Notes: generated by a model from the sequence alone, not told the origin. A DNA stretch of 64,000 nucleotides from Tupaia tana (GCA_026018925.1 JAKSZU010000013.1:76249791-76313790); one strand, 5' to 3'. Numbered from the stretch's first letter, positions 1 to 11,632 are shown. Numbers and translations: made by a program.

Positions 1-36
1 TGCACCTTATAGCAAAATCTCTCTCTTAAAAAAAAA
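1..36 (+). mobile_element. SINE type A, 3' end only (cut by window edge)
   Basis: The first bases match the type A 3' end (a CTTATAGCAAAA stretch, then a CTCTC block and an A-run). The head lies outside the window. Confidence 0.75.
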
Positions 37-65
37 GATATAATTAGATCAAAGACCAGAGTTTT

Positions 66-342
66 TGTTTTAGGGGGCATGTGTATGTGTGTGTTTTAAA
101 AGAGATTTTTGCTAAAGGTCACATGTGCTCACACACAGAGAGACAGAGATAGAAAGTAAGAAATCACCCCCCAGGAGGGATGACCACTCTGCGATCCCTT
201 CTTTTCCTTTCTCCTCTTGGGATTTTGGGCATGCACACACATGCAATGGGCATGAGTTTTAAGTTGCCAGAACCAGGACTCAAACCACCTCCTGCTATGT
301 GGGAGTTGAGTGACATAACCATTATGCCATCTGCTCATCCCA
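66..342 (-). mobile_element. SINE type A, diverged copy
   Basis: Antisense copy. Its reverse complement runs from the tRNA-like head near 340 to the CCTNTAGCAAAA 3' end near 100. Imperfect flanking repeats AGACCAGAGTTTT (52-64) and GGACCAAAGTTTT (343-355) look like an aged TSD. The box B region reads GGTTTGAGTCC, the ancestral A58 form. Confidence 0.8.
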
Positions 343-400
343 GGACCAAAGTTTTAACATCCAAGTACATGTTATTCTTAGTAAACTAAATTAACTAACC

Positions 401-718
401 AGCTCTTTTTTTCTTTTTTTTTTCTTTTTTTTTTTAATTTTTTCTTTTCTCTTCTTTTCTTTTCTTTTTTTTTTTTTTTAATTTGCTATAGGATGCATGT
501 ACTTGCCAGGGAGAAACAGAGAGAGAAAAATAAAAGTGAGAAAGTATGCCCCTGGTAAATGGACACACTGCAATCTCTTCTCCATTCTTCTCTAGGGACT
601 TTGTATATGTGTGCATATGCATCTGGTGTGTTTTTCAAGCAGCAGTGTCTAGGACTCAAATTGCATATTTGGCCATGTGAGGTCTAGCTGCCTTAACCAC
701 CACATCACTGGCTGGCCC
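401..718 (-). mobile_element. SINE type C with long T-rich tail (antisense)
   Basis: Antisense copy with an expanded, interrupted poly-T at about 405-480. The head ends in CTGGCTGGCCCA, the type C 5' end. The flanks ACCAGCTCTTTT (398-409) and ACCAACTCTTTT (719-730) form a TSD with one mismatch. Confidence 0.75.
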
Positions 719-730
719 ACCAACTCTTTT

Positions 731-3700
731 AAAAACCACTGTCAAAAGAACTGAGTCAATTCCAACAGATATGAACATAGGGCTTCCACCTCCCCCGCGG
801 AGAAGTCATCTGGAATGAGATAGGCACTGATATAATAATGATATGATAAACAAGTAGACCAGTTTTCATGTAAATGGTAAATCTAAAACAGAAGACTATC
901 TATGAAGTGAGTCAAGTGGCATGTGACCAGGATGAGAGATGTTGCAGCTCCAAAGCTGAAATGGATTGGAATTTCATCTATGATATACTGTGTGCTGAGT
1001 TGGCAAGAAACATCATGAATTCCAGACCTGAGTAAAGGTGAAGGAGTTGTGCTTGTCTTCACCAACTTGACTTCAGTTTACAGTTGAGTTTAGAGATCTA
1101 GCATCACCTTTGATACCTAAACTGCAAGACTAGGAAAGATGGAAGATGACAGTGTATTATTAGCAAGTGGAAAAATAAAAAAAAATAATAATTTGTTGAC
1201 CAAGTATATACTTTGCATATGAGATTTTTTTCATAGATTCTGTGAAGTAAAAATATACACATTTAATTTTTATGTAGTTCATCAATAATCCTTATCACTA
1301 GGACTTCTTCAGAAGACTTTGAGACTAAATAGCAAAATGCATGAAATGGCATTGCCTATGGACTTTCTTTGTGCAAAGATAACAGTCAAATGCCAGATGG
1401 AAGATGTGTTTGCAGAGCTCAGAAAAGTGCTGCAGAGCAAACAGCACTGAACAATAGCAACTGGGGCCTGCCTTGGCACTTGTTATCTATTTGCAATCAT
1501 TCATGAAATTTTAATGTTTGGACATTAAACAGAGCACAGAAGAGATATCGCTATAGTCTGCTAAGTGTTAGTGCTGGATGAAGACCTATCATTAGAATTA
1601 TGAAAATCACAGCAGCACAAGCAGCTATAATGATTTGAGAGAATATGATTGCTGCTGTTCTCTCATCTAAGAGGACAGAATGGAGCCAACTGATAGATAT
1701 ACAAATTACTTCATATAACTTATTTATGATCTACATGGAATCATACTACAGCATCATGCTATCATGTTCTGAAATAATATATACTATCATTAGCTAGGTT
1801 TATGGAAGTAGCCTTGGAAATGATCTTTCCTAAGGGTATCACTAAGTAAGACTACAGGACCTTTGTCTGAGCTTCATTTGCCTAATTACCAAGGATTATT
1901 CCATGCTACCAAGCAGTAATTTATGCAGATGCTTTGTGTGATATAGGAGTTATAAAAAAGAATACCTCCAAACTAAGATACACAGAGTAAGAAAACAGAT
2001 CTTAGAATCAGAAAAAGGAAAAGTATTTACCTCTCCAAACATCATTAATTTTTTTACCAATAAAAACTGATAATACTTAGTTCACATAGTGTTGGGATTA
2101 TAAATAAAGCATCATAAGTGAATGCTTTGATTATAGTCTGATTTATAACAAGATAACAACCATTACAAAGAGTACTTGATTATTGGTATTAGGTTCTTTA
2201 GACCTGGAACTATAAATTATAAGGGGGGGACTGAAAGTCTCCCCACCAGAACATGCTGGAAAAGAAGCCAGGCCACTCTATCACTCTCTGTAGTCTACCC
2301 TAGATCATCCACACTTCTCAATGTTTGTTAGTTAAGACTTATTTAATCCAATTACAGGAAAGATTTATACACACCTGCAGATTAAACCCGGACTAGTAAG
2401 GGAACTAGCCAAAAGTGTATTAATAGCTTCTTTCCAAGCAAGTAGCATTTAGAAATAGTTCACAGTTGTCATGCCTGATGAATGAGTTGCTAAAGGTGTG
2501 CAAAACCCAAGATGCTTGTGAGAACATCCGGCTGAAAGGTCTTGACCTACACTAATGCTGTGCAATGCAATGTCCCTGCTAGACTGGCTATAGACTAATT
2601 TCCCTCTGATGGTCTGGGAATACTCAGTTTCTGGTCTCAGCTTCTGTAATTACTTATACTCCTCACCAGTGTTCCCTCTATTGCTCTCAAACTCATAATG
2701 CCACACAAAATGTACACCCCATTTAGAATGGAATTTTTTTGGAAATGGATGTCTCCCTCCCTTGTATTTGAGTTTACACATATCCTCAGGGCTTATGATA
2801 TGGATTTATACCATCATCCTGTCCTCCCTTGTGGTACGTCCTCTCTTCTGGTTGTACTCCCAAACACATGTAAACTGGTTCCAGGTCACATTCATCTTAT
2901 TATTGGTTTTTCATTCTTGAAAGAGCTTCTAGTGTCAATAATGCTGCCTAGGCCTACAGTTTAAGATACTCTTGGTTGCTCTATAAAGGCTCATTTAGCA
3001 TAAAACTCATCTAACAGAGGAAGTTAATTTGTGGATTCTGCTTATGATAAAGTTGTTACACAAAGTTTGCTTAGGTTAACAGATTGGCTTTCTACTGAGA
3101 TTAATTTCTTCACTTCTGTCATATGTTCTATCTACAACAAATAAAACATTGTTTTAAATGAAAAACAACCACAATTTTTTGCATAGGTATTACAAGAATT
3201 CACCCTGGATTCTTTAAGAGAGTAGTATATTCTACAGTATAATAGTTTGGGAAGAATGACGGAGACATTCTGAGCTAATGAAAAAGAAATGTCTGATTCT
3301 TGTCCAGGAAAATAAAAGACACATAAGTGAACTATTGCATTGCATATAGGAAATTACAAAAAAAGTCCAAACTTTTCTTCAGCAAACTTTGTTTTCCATG
3401 TTGTCCACATCTATATATGTCTTTTGGACTTCTTAACAAAGTATTTTGGGCCACACACCCTTCACCTGCATAAATTTAATTGATATAAACATCTGAATTA
3501 TGCACAATTACACTTATTTTGTAGACTCAATGTCTTTTACTCTTGTAAAATTTAAAAGACTAATAGAGATTATGTAAATTTCATGTTAATCAGAGTATGT
3601 TACCTTATTTAAAGATGACTCAGACAATTTATAAATATCTATTACCTCAATTAAACATCCTATTCATTACTGTTATAGCACATTAGATGTCTACAACACC

Positions 3701-3943
3701 ACATATAACACATAAACATCAGCTGTTTTATTAAACCAACAATATTAAGACCAATATGATGTCAGACTAAGAAAACCCTGGATAAAAATATGCTGGAAAT
3801 TGCAAATATCTTCATCTATTAAATATTTTCTTTTAATATATTTGAAGACAACTTATTTGTCAAAGGTTTACTTAAATCACATAAACTAGAAAACCCTTAA
3901 AATTAATTTGTACAAGTGTGTTTTTTTATTTATAAGCCAATTT
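731..3943. other. Intergenic DNA without a recognised gene
   Basis: AT-rich sequence with no long open frame and no repeat I can name. The part from about 2220 to 3160 ends in an AATAAA-like stretch and could be an old LTR or LINE remnant, but I cannot assign it. No tRNA, rRNA or coding exon was recognised. Confidence 0.5.
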
Positions 3944-3957
3944 GAACATAATTTCTT

Positions 3958-4229
3958 TTTTTTTTTTTTATTTGAGAGGTTTTTTTCGCTATAGGGTGCA
4001 TGCGCTCGCCAGACAGACAGAGAGAGACATAGAGACAGAAAGCGAGAAATCACCCCCCAGGGGGGATGGTCACGCCGCAATCCCTTCTCCTCCATTCTCC
4101 TCTCGGGATCTTGGGCACGCACGCACACGCGCCCGGCGTGAGTTGTAAGCCACCGGGTCCGAGACGCGAACCGTGGTCGACCACGTGGGAGTCCAGCGAC
4201 ATAGCCATTACGCTAACTGCTGGTTCCCT
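3958..4229 (-). mobile_element. SINE type A-C58, young copy
   Basis: A full antisense copy with a perfect 14-bp TSD GAACATAATTTCTT at 3944-3957 and 4230-4243. Its reverse complement starts GGGAACCAGCAGTTAGCG and has box B GGTTCGCGTC, which marks the C58 subfamily. The short T-run at 3957-3970 is the A-tail. High GC and intact boxes suggest a recent insertion. Confidence 0.95.
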
Positions 4230-4271
4230 GAACATAATTTCTTAAGTACTTTTTCCATAAAACATACTACA

Positions 4272-4278
4272 AGTACAG

Positions 4279-4323
<45 letters not shown>
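4272..4323. repeat. (CA)n microsatellite
   Basis: An AC-dinucleotide run with a few ACAT interruptions at its left edge. It sits exactly where the antisense gag-pro homology stops, so it may mark that breakpoint. Confidence 0.95.
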
Positions 4324-4325
<2 letters not shown>

Positions 4326-6025
4326 ATAGATCTAGTCCAAGGAAGGGATAGGACAATTAGGAATTACTAGAAAGAAACGAGAAAACGATTTGATCTCCCA
4401 GAGCATAAAATAAGTTTGACTTACATAATAGGTTGTGGCTCCCAACAATCCCTATGATGGAGACAGATGAAGTGGGCAAGGGACCTAAAAACTCACAAAC
4501 AATAGAATAAGTGGCTCCAGTATCAATAAAGAAATTAATTAATTTATCTATGATGGAAAGAGTTACCCAAAGCTAGGTCAATTTAATGGTTCACAGTGGA
4601 GCCAGATCAGAACCTGCTAGTCTGAGTTCTGAGGAGGCTAATGAGGTCTTTAAGATGGTCTGTCAGTTCCAGAAAGGGGGTTTTATTGCTTTCTCTGAGG
4701 AGGGGACACTCCCTCAGAGTGTCTGCTTACAAAGTGGGCATGGTCCTAGTGGCTGCTGTTTCTTCTGAAGATATTCTCTGTTTCAGTGACCCTACAGCTT
4801 AAGCAGATTTGGGGCCCCAGTGTTACTAATGATGATCCTTATTGTGGTTGGTTTGGGAGACTCAGAATAGTCCCTGTTGAATCTGACTTACTCCTTCAGC
4901 TGTGAAAACCAACATTTGGAAGGATGTCTTTTGCTCTGGGGACTGCTACCAGTCTAAATCCATTTTCTCTATCCACCTGTCCACATCATGATTATTAAAA
5001 ACCTTGAAAGTCAGTTTTGTGAGTTCATATTGTGGGGTCTGAGGGCCCCTTTCTAAGTTTTTGAATTTATGCTGAATATCAGAGACTGACTAGGAGATGA
5101 AATACATTGTGAGGCTAGATTGGACTCCTCATGATCTAAGTTAGTATAGATCTAAGTTAGTATAGTATATTATCTAAGAAGTAAAGGACCTCTGAAAGCC
5201 TAGAGAGGAAGAGAGCAGGCTTTTCATCTGGACTTTGAGTAACTTCCTTAACTTTATCATAATTGATGGGCTTAGTTAAGGCCCATTTCATTCCCTCAAT
5301 ATGGCAACAGAGCATATGGTCTTGGCATCTACCATCTGCAGACCCATACTGATAGTCCCAATGAGGATCTTGATCAGGGACAGCTATAGAACCAGAGGCA
5401 TAAGCATTGAGCTACCTCCAATTAAGATCATTTCCTTATTTCCTTGCTTTGGCCCCAGTGCCACTTCTCTCCTCAAGCTTAGTACAAGTAGAGAAAATTA
5501 TTTGAATCCCCTGCCATGATAGATTTAAGACAGGGTAAGGTATTCAGATTCCTTAGTAAATTTAGTTAGGTCAATAAAACCTGCTGGATTTACACTCAAT
5601 TTGAGTGTGATCAGACATTGAAAAAAGGACATGGACTGTGACAATGCTGTTGGTTCCTGCTACTTCATATAAGGAAACTGGCATGATAAACGGGAGGTTT
5701 TCTGAAAGGACCTATATGCACATGGCTTGGGAAAGGGGAAAGGAAGAAGACTATTGAGGGGCAAGCAGGTAATGAGGGGGAGGGAAGACAATCCAGAAAG
5801 AACAATGTCATCAGAGTCTTGGTTAGAAGAATGGGGTAAAGAAACTAGGTGTGAGAAAAAGAAAGTAGTTGTGAGAAGAGGCATTCAATGGGAGGAACAG
5901 AGATCAAGATGGCAAGATTGTTCAAAAAGTTAGCCAGACCTCCTGGATCCTCAATTTATATTGAGGCTAGGCTATATATAGAAAATTAGGTGTTTGAGTT
6001 AGAGGTCAGTAAGCCCTAGCAGGTT

Positions 6026-6218
6026 ATTTTTTTTTTCTTTTTTCTAGGATTATTTTATTCAACTTTATTTATTTATTTACTTTTATGTGACCAGAGAGGG
6101 AGAGATAAAGAGAGAGAGAGAAAGTGAGAAAGCAAGCCACTAGGTCCAGAACTCAAACCGCAGTCAGCCATTTGGGAGTTAAGCATCCTTAACCACCATG
6201 CCACCTGTCGGCCCCATT
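6026..6218 (-). mobile_element. SINE type B inside the gag leader
   Basis: Antisense short SINE. The flanks share the 11-bp repeat CCTAGCAGGTT (6015-6025 and 6219-6229). It lacks the GC-rich middle of type A and reads from a head near 6216 straight into a CT stretch and then an A/T-rich tail. It post-dates the provirus. Confidence 0.85.
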
Positions 6219-6877
6219 CCTAGCAGGTTCTTAAAAACACATCCCAAAGGAGAGTCATTTGGAGGGGATGACTGAATGTTCCCCATGTTAAAAAGAAAAT
6301 GGAAAAACCTCTCAGGGCTTTAAGAATGCCAAGGGAAGTGACTGATTCTAAAGAGAGCATCCTCAACTCAGACAACCTGGAGATTTGCTCTGGGGTAGGC
6401 ATCCCTGAATCTGGAAACATACTAACCAAGAGTTCTTCTCTAAATTAGCCATCCTTCAATCTGAACAAAGAATGACCATAGATCTGTCGCTAGATCAGGC
6501 ATCCCTGAATCCAAGGATAAAACCACCATACCAGGGATATATTCAAAGGGTGTCCCCATTTCTTAGTCCTGGAGAAAGTGGTAGACCTGATGTTAGGCAT
6601 TTCAAAACCCAAGGAGCTATCACTTCCAACCAGCATATATTAATATTCTGAGTTCTGAAAGAGAAGAAAGGGGCCAGGGACTTCTCTGTAAAGAGATACA
6701 GTCACGTATTGGTGGTAAAGAGGTTAACTGCAGAGACTAGCCGCTGAGTCAGACAAACAGGAAGAGAAACAAAAGACAGGAAGAAAAAAGTCTTCTGACA
6801 ACCTCAGGAACAGGATTAGGGAGTTATCCTGTGTTACTCCGCTAGGTGCAAGTCTCTAAAGGTGTGAAGGACATAGT

Positions 6878-6898
6878 GTCTCCCCTTATGGGCCTCTA
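6878..6898 (-). other. Possible degenerate primer-binding site of the provirus remnant
   Basis: On the minus strand the bases TAGAGGCCC resemble the start of a tRNA-Thr-type retroviral primer-binding site (TGGAGGCCC). They are preceded by ACA then TT, the usual end-of-LTR dinucleotide plus 2-nt spacer. Only about nine of the first eleven positions agree, and the rest diverges. This fits the position just upstream of gag but stays tentative. A decayed LTR would then lie from about 6901 rightwards, but I see no clear LTR there. Confidence 0.3.
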
Positions 6899-7089
6899 AA
6901 TGTTAGGATGATCTGTATCATGAGCTGTAAAAGAATTCAAAGAATCTTGATTATGCTTCTAGAGTTGAGGCAATCTGAAAATGTTATTTTAAAACAACCA
7001 GCAATAACTTAAAAGATCTTTCCATTACAGAGAAAGGTAATAGGTACATAATAGGTATATAAGTACAAAAGGACTGGAAATATTTTTCT

Positions 7090-7313
7090 GGTTTTTGTTT
7101 TCTTTTGCTTTTTGGAGAGATTTTTGCTATAGGGAATGTGTGCTCACCAGAGACAAACAGAGAGAAGAAGTGAGAAATCACCCCCTGGAGAGGATGGCCA
7201 CTCTGCAATCCTTTTTCCTCCTGTGCCCAGCGTGAGTTTCAAACCACCAGGTCCAAGACTCGAATTGTAGTTGACCATGTGGAAGTCCAGCACCTTAACC
7301 ACCTGCTGGCCCC
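7090..7313 (-). mobile_element. SINE type A, older copy
   Basis: Antisense copy with the GAGATTTTTGCTATAG 3' end at 7114-7131 and a head ending ACCTGCTGGCCCC. Part of the GC-rich middle is deleted after 7220. Box B has the ancestral A58 form. Confidence 0.85.
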
Positions 7314-8059
7314 ATTTTTAGAATTTTCTTTTTTTTTAATTTTTGAAAAAGAATTTTCTAGAGGTGTAATGGATAGCTCTCACTAACATGGATCTAAATA
7401 ATTAGACATTCAATAATAATTAAGAACAAATAAAAACATCCACATGCATTGGCTAAGAAAAGTCATAAAAAATGACCCTTAATGAACTATTGAATGAATT
7501 AACAAATACTGATTAGAGCCTATTATCTGTAGAATCTAGGAGTCCCACCCTTGGGTCCTCAAGCATCGCTCAATAGATTTTTGGATGAGAGGAATCAATT
7601 CTACAAAGAATAAGCACTATGCTGAATAAAGAGGGAAGTGATTAATCATATCCTTGTATTCAACCTCTGTATCTGACTATCCTCATAGCCTTACTTCTCT
7701 TCGTCCATTTTTATAGCTAAAATGGTGACTGAAATAAACAAGAAATCACAACCTATTCGACTGAGGAAAATAATGAGAAAGAAAAAGTCATATCTATTTT
7801 TTCTTTCTCCTCATCCCTCTTATTATGTTTTCCCCATAGTCTTTCTATTCTAGTCTCTGTCTTATCTTCTTCATCCTCTCTCTACTTCCTCATTTTATTG
7901 ATCACTTTCCTATCATCTTCATCAATATCTCTTCTTTTTTCTCTTTTTTTACATTTTTTTCTTCTCCTGCTGGAACTACAAAAGTACATATCAATCATTG
8001 GCAAATGAGTCTGAGATTTTCAAAGGACTTATAAATCAAGATATAAAGAGATTGGCCAT
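7314..8059. other. Intergenic DNA with a pyrimidine-rich tract
   Basis: No gene seen. Positions 7797-7968 on the plus strand are strongly pyrimidine-biased (mostly T and C) but not a clean repeat. The rest is AT-rich with no recognised element. Confidence 0.6.
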
Positions 8060-8290
8060 CCTATGGGGTGGTGTGGTTAAGGAGGCTGAAACCCATGTGG
8101 CCTACAGTGCAGTTCAAGTTCCAGATTCAGTGCCTGTAAAACATGCCCAAAGTCCTGAGAAGAGAAGGGATTGTGACATGGCTAACCCCCATTGAGGATA
8201 CTTTCTCACTTTTCTTGTCTCTCTCTCTTTCTCTGCCTTTCTCTGGCAAGAACACACATCCACTAAAAATTAAATAAAATACAAAAAAGA
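8060..8290 (+). mobile_element. SINE, diverged type A/C copy
   Basis: A recognisable order of head (GGTGTGGTTAAGGAGGCTG), box B-like GTTCAAGTTCC, a central AGAAGAGAAGGGATTGTGAC and a CT-rich 3' part, ending in AAATTAAATAAAATAC. It is more diverged than its neighbours and has no clear TSD. Confidence 0.7.
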
Positions 8291-8300
8291 TGACCATCTA

Positions 8301-8750
8301 AAATATTTTTTTAAATTTATCAATAAACAGTGTCTATTCCCTAATAAAGATCACCAGAGAATCCTGGTAATTGAACACAAATGACTTAATTATACTTATT
8401 GAAGCAAGGGAGATCATCCATTTTGATAGTATCAATAGTGTCTCAAAACAGGAAAATTAAGGAGGGTTGAGTGGTTGAAGGCAGGACTTTCAAGATGAGA
8501 AACCATTTGGGATTTGGAAAAGTTTATGACATATCATTTAGGATTGTTTCATCAGTAAGTGAAAGATCTTAAAGCAAATTTTGGTAATCAACTATTGTTC
8601 TGCACTTCAGGGAGTATTTGGAAACATGTGTAGGGCAGGCAGTTTACATTCAGGGTGTAGTGTCCAGGGATGCTGAATGAATTGCAACTTGCAAGGCAAT
8701 CCTACATAACCAAGAATTGTCCCACTTAAAATGTCAATAGAGCTCCTATT
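8301..8750. other. Intergenic DNA, nothing recognised
   Basis: AT-rich unique sequence between two SINEs. No open frame or repeat could be supported. Confidence 0.5.
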
Positions 8751-8765
8751 AAAAACAATGGTTGG

Positions 8766-9016
8766 GGGAACCAGCAGTTAGCGTAATGGCTATGTCGCTG
8801 GACTCCCACGTAGTCGACCGCGGTTCGCGTCCTGGACCCGGTGGCTTAAAACTCACGCCGGGCGTGTGTGCGTGCGTGCCCAAGATCCCGAGAGGAGAAT
8901 GGAGGAGAAGGGATTGCGGCGTGACCATCCCCCCTGGGGGGTGATTTCTCGCTTTCTGTCTCTATGTCCTTCTCTGTCTGTCTGGCGAGCGCACGCGCCC
9001 TATAGCGAAAACCTCT

Positions 9017-9050
<34 letters not shown>
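8766..9050 (+). mobile_element. SINE type A-C58, reference copy
   Basis: The cleanest plus-strand copy. A 15-bp perfect TSD AAAAACAATGGTTGG lies at 8751-8765 and 9051-9065, and the tail is an uninterrupted poly-A of more than 30. Box A TAGCGTAATGG is at 8779-8789 and box B GGTTCGCGTCC at 8822-8832. The body follows the order GC-rich middle, AGAGGAGAATGGAGGAGAAGG, CCCCCCTGGGGGG, a CT-rich stretch with CTCTATGTC, GGCGAGCGCACGCGCC and TATAGCGAAAACCTCTC. Confidence 0.97.
8779..8832 (+). promoter_or_regulatory. Internal RNA polymerase III promoter (boxes A and B)
   Basis: Box A (8779-8789) fits TRGYNNARNNG. Box B (8822-8832) fits GGTTCRANTCC except for C instead of A at the tRNA position 58 equivalent. 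The spacing is tRNA-like. Whether this copy is transcribed cannot be told from sequence. Confidence 0.7.
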
Positions 9051-9056
<6 letters not shown>

Positions 9057-9184
9057 AATGGTTGGATAATAATTTTAGGTAGAGTCCTGGTTGCTTAAAG
9101 ACCATACTCCAAGTGTATAAATCAGCAATATGTTATCTTATGGTAGTCATTTCCATTAACATTGCCAGAAAATAATAATTATCT

Positions 9185-9325
9185 CTTGTATGTGATAAAA
9201 TGCAAATCTCCAGACCCAACCTCAGATATTCTGCTTCAGAATTTTCCAGAAGAAATGGCCAGGTGGTCTTTAGGTTTAACAATTCCACCAGATGATACTA
9301 ATCAGGCTAGTTTAGGAAACTGTTC
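9185..9325 (+). mobile_element. MER5-like hAT DNA transposon fragment
   Basis: The ordered words ATGCAAATCTCCAGACCCAACCTCAGA, TCTGCTTCAGAATTTTCCAG and CCACCAGATGATACTAATCAGG resemble the mid-to-end part of the mammalian MER5/MER20-type non-autonomous hAT elements. Recognised by eye; the exact subfamily is not asserted. Confidence 0.55.
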
Positions 9326-9559
9326 TAATTTACAGACTAAATCTAGGTAGACTATTAGAAACAACTAGGTTTTGGCTACAGTTTCTAAAACTTTGTCCTT
9401 TTGGAAGAATGAGCTGCTTTGGGAGGTAATGAGCCCTGTTTATAGAGTTATTATAAGTAGAGGTTGACCATCTGTCAGAAATGACAAAGAAGGGAGGTTT
9501 GTTCCCAGTGGGAGGTAGAACTAGATTATTCTGTTTCCTTCCAAATATAAAATGTAGGT

Positions 9560-11340
9560 TCTTCTAAATCCAGCTGTGATTTCTCAAGCCAATTTGTAGA
9601 GACACACATAGTAATAAAAGCGAGAGGCAAATTCAAGAATAAAAATGTTGACTCCCCTCCCCCATGTCCTGCGGTCTATTCCCACTGCTGCCTTTCATGA
9701 GCATTTGCTGGTAATTCATCTAAACTGTGATCCCAATGGCACCGAGAACTGAAAATAGATCCATAGGTTCCAGGAAGTAATTAAGGGTTTTTCTACTGAG
9801 CTCAGCTTGAATTAACTTGAAGGAGTCTTGCAGCTGCCTAGATTTTTCACACCAAGTCATGTCATGGTGCATAATTTGATGCTGTAATTTATTCACTGTT
9901 AATTCTTATTAAATGAAGCCCAGTGGCAGTTTTACCATAATAAGGAAAGAAAGAAGTGCTTGTTTTATTGCCAGAAAAATGTTCACTGGGGTGAAAAATC
10001 AAGACTCACCTATGATCTGTTAAATATAAAGGTAATTGTTATGTGGAGCTCTCAAATTGAGGAGCTACAAGAGTTCTCAAATTGAACTGCTCTGAAATTC
10101 CATCCTTATTTCTGTTCTTACTTTGGCTGTTTGAAGATGAAATTTAATTGGAGTTTTGCCCTTCTGTTTCAAACTCTAGCACCAAGTTACACCACTCACT
10201 TTGAATTTTTTCAGTAGCTCTTGTAACAAAAATCAGTCATCAATTCATTCAGCCATGGTCTCTATCCTTTCCATGTATTAATGGTCTTATGAAGAAGAAA
10301 ATAGTTGCAGTGAGTAAGCAGGGAGAGTGAAGTAAAGAGGAGAGGATCTGACAGGTATGAAAATTGGTTTTGCCATTCTAAGTCTTGGACCTTAAATGCA
10401 TGACCCATTTTTTGATGCTAGAATAATTTACTTGTGTGAATTGTGTTTAGGTGTTGTGCTAACTCAATAGAAGCATAAAGGAGTGGAAAGAAAGTAGATG
10501 ATGTTGAGGTTCTGTAATGTTCAAAGTCATTTACTGTTTCGTAATGTTTTTAATAGTCTTTTCTCACAAGTTTGAATCTAAGAAATAATTTTTGAACAAG
10601 TCTCAATGAGTGGCTTCTCCACCCACCAGCTGTTCTTGCCAGAAATATACAAGCTCCAAGTCATGCCCAGTGCTCCTTTTTCCAAACTCCCAAATTCAAT
10701 TGTTCAACAAGTCCTCTTTATTTTACCTATGAAAATGTCTTTTAACTGGTACACTCTCTCCAACCTAATGAGTTAAGAATTTCTTCATGTATTTAACACA
10801 TTTCTGAACACCAATTAAGTGCTGGGCAGGGTTTCCCATAAGGATTCAAAAATGAACCAGACAGGTCTTTGCTAATTAGTCACCCCAAATTATAGAACAA
10901 GTGTTCATCTCCTCTTCCTTGTTAAAGTCTCTTTTTTCATTCTTTAACCAATAAATTTCTACCAAAATTACTTTTGTAGAAGATCTGAATCCAGTGAAGT
11001 ATAACTTACTCCCAAGTGATTTAAAAATATCAGTATGAGTAGTCATAAAAATCATCTGAACTCTTTAAAAACAATGGAAAGAATAAAGGACCAGAGAAAG
11101 AGAAGTAAAAAGAAAGGAAAGAAAGATAGGCAGGGAGAGAGGGACAAAGTAACAGAGGGAAGAAGGAAAGAAGAAAAAAGAAAGAAAGTGTAATCTCCAG
11201 TACTCTTCCCCTATTCATTTTTATTTTGTAGGTTTGGTGTGGGGCCACAAAAGATGACTTACTACTGGGACCCCTGGATAATTCTTATGGTTAGGTAAGG
11301 TTGAAAAATGCTAAAGAGTACAGCTGAAAATTCATGTTTG
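9560..11340. other. Intergenic DNA, no gene; possible conserved stretch 9600-10130
   Basis: No repeat could be named in 9600-10130. Its mixed-composition, TAATT-rich sequence is the kind often found in conserved non-coding elements, which only alignment can show. A purine-rich region (11064-11190, mostly A and G with few T or C) follows. The remainder is unremarkable. Confidence 0.4.
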
Positions 11341-11632
11341 GAGACCAGCAGAGGGTGTAATGGTCACTGGATTTCCATGTAGTCGACCGCAGTTGGAATC
11401 CTGGACTCAGTAACTTAAAATTCACTCTGGGTGTTTGTTCGTACATGCTCAAGATCCCAAGAGGAGAATGGAGGAGAAGGGATTGCAGTGTGGCCATACT
11501 CCCTGGGGAATGATTTCTCTCTTTCTGTCTCCCTTTCTCTCTCTTTCTCTCTAGTGAGTGCATGCACCTTGTAGCAAAACATTTCTCAAAAATAAATAAA
11601 ATAAAATAAAATAAAATAAAATAAAATAAAAT
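11341..11632 (+). mobile_element. SINE type A with (AAAAT)n tail
   Basis: A plus copy with a degraded box B (AGTTGGAATCC). Flanking AAAATTCATG occurs at 11327-11336 and 11633-11642. The tail has become about nine AAAAT units (11590-11636). The 5' head carries a short deletion in box A. Confidence 0.9.

Larger units (their letters stand above)
4324..6898 (-). pseudogene. Endogenous gammaretrovirus-like gag-pro remnant
   Basis: Read on the minus strand, the segment keeps the order leader, gag, protease. A capsid-like stretch around 5200-5370 resembles the C-terminal half of gammaretroviral capsid, with its conserved tryptophan-tyrosine and FL-x-RL-like positions. A retroviral aspartic-protease active site, DTGA, is encoded at 4513-4524, followed by a typical C-terminal protease stretch near 4340-4400. 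The frame is broken by stops and frameshifts, and a type B SINE interrupts it at 6026-6218. Homology stops at the (CA)n tract before any reverse transcriptase, so pol, env and the 3' LTR are missing. It cannot make a functional product. The family call rests on motif order, not on a database search. Confidence 0.75.

Noticed and set aside
8779-8832. A true tRNA gene
   Set aside because: Boxes A and B are present, but the cloverleaf acceptor stem is not formed and the sequence runs on into the SINE body and A-tail.
8866-9069. Sense-strand frames with the phrase VRAQDPERRMEEKGL
   Set aside because: These are the plus-strand reading of the SINE middle, seen in many copies, ending in poly-lysine from the A-tail. 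Not a gene.
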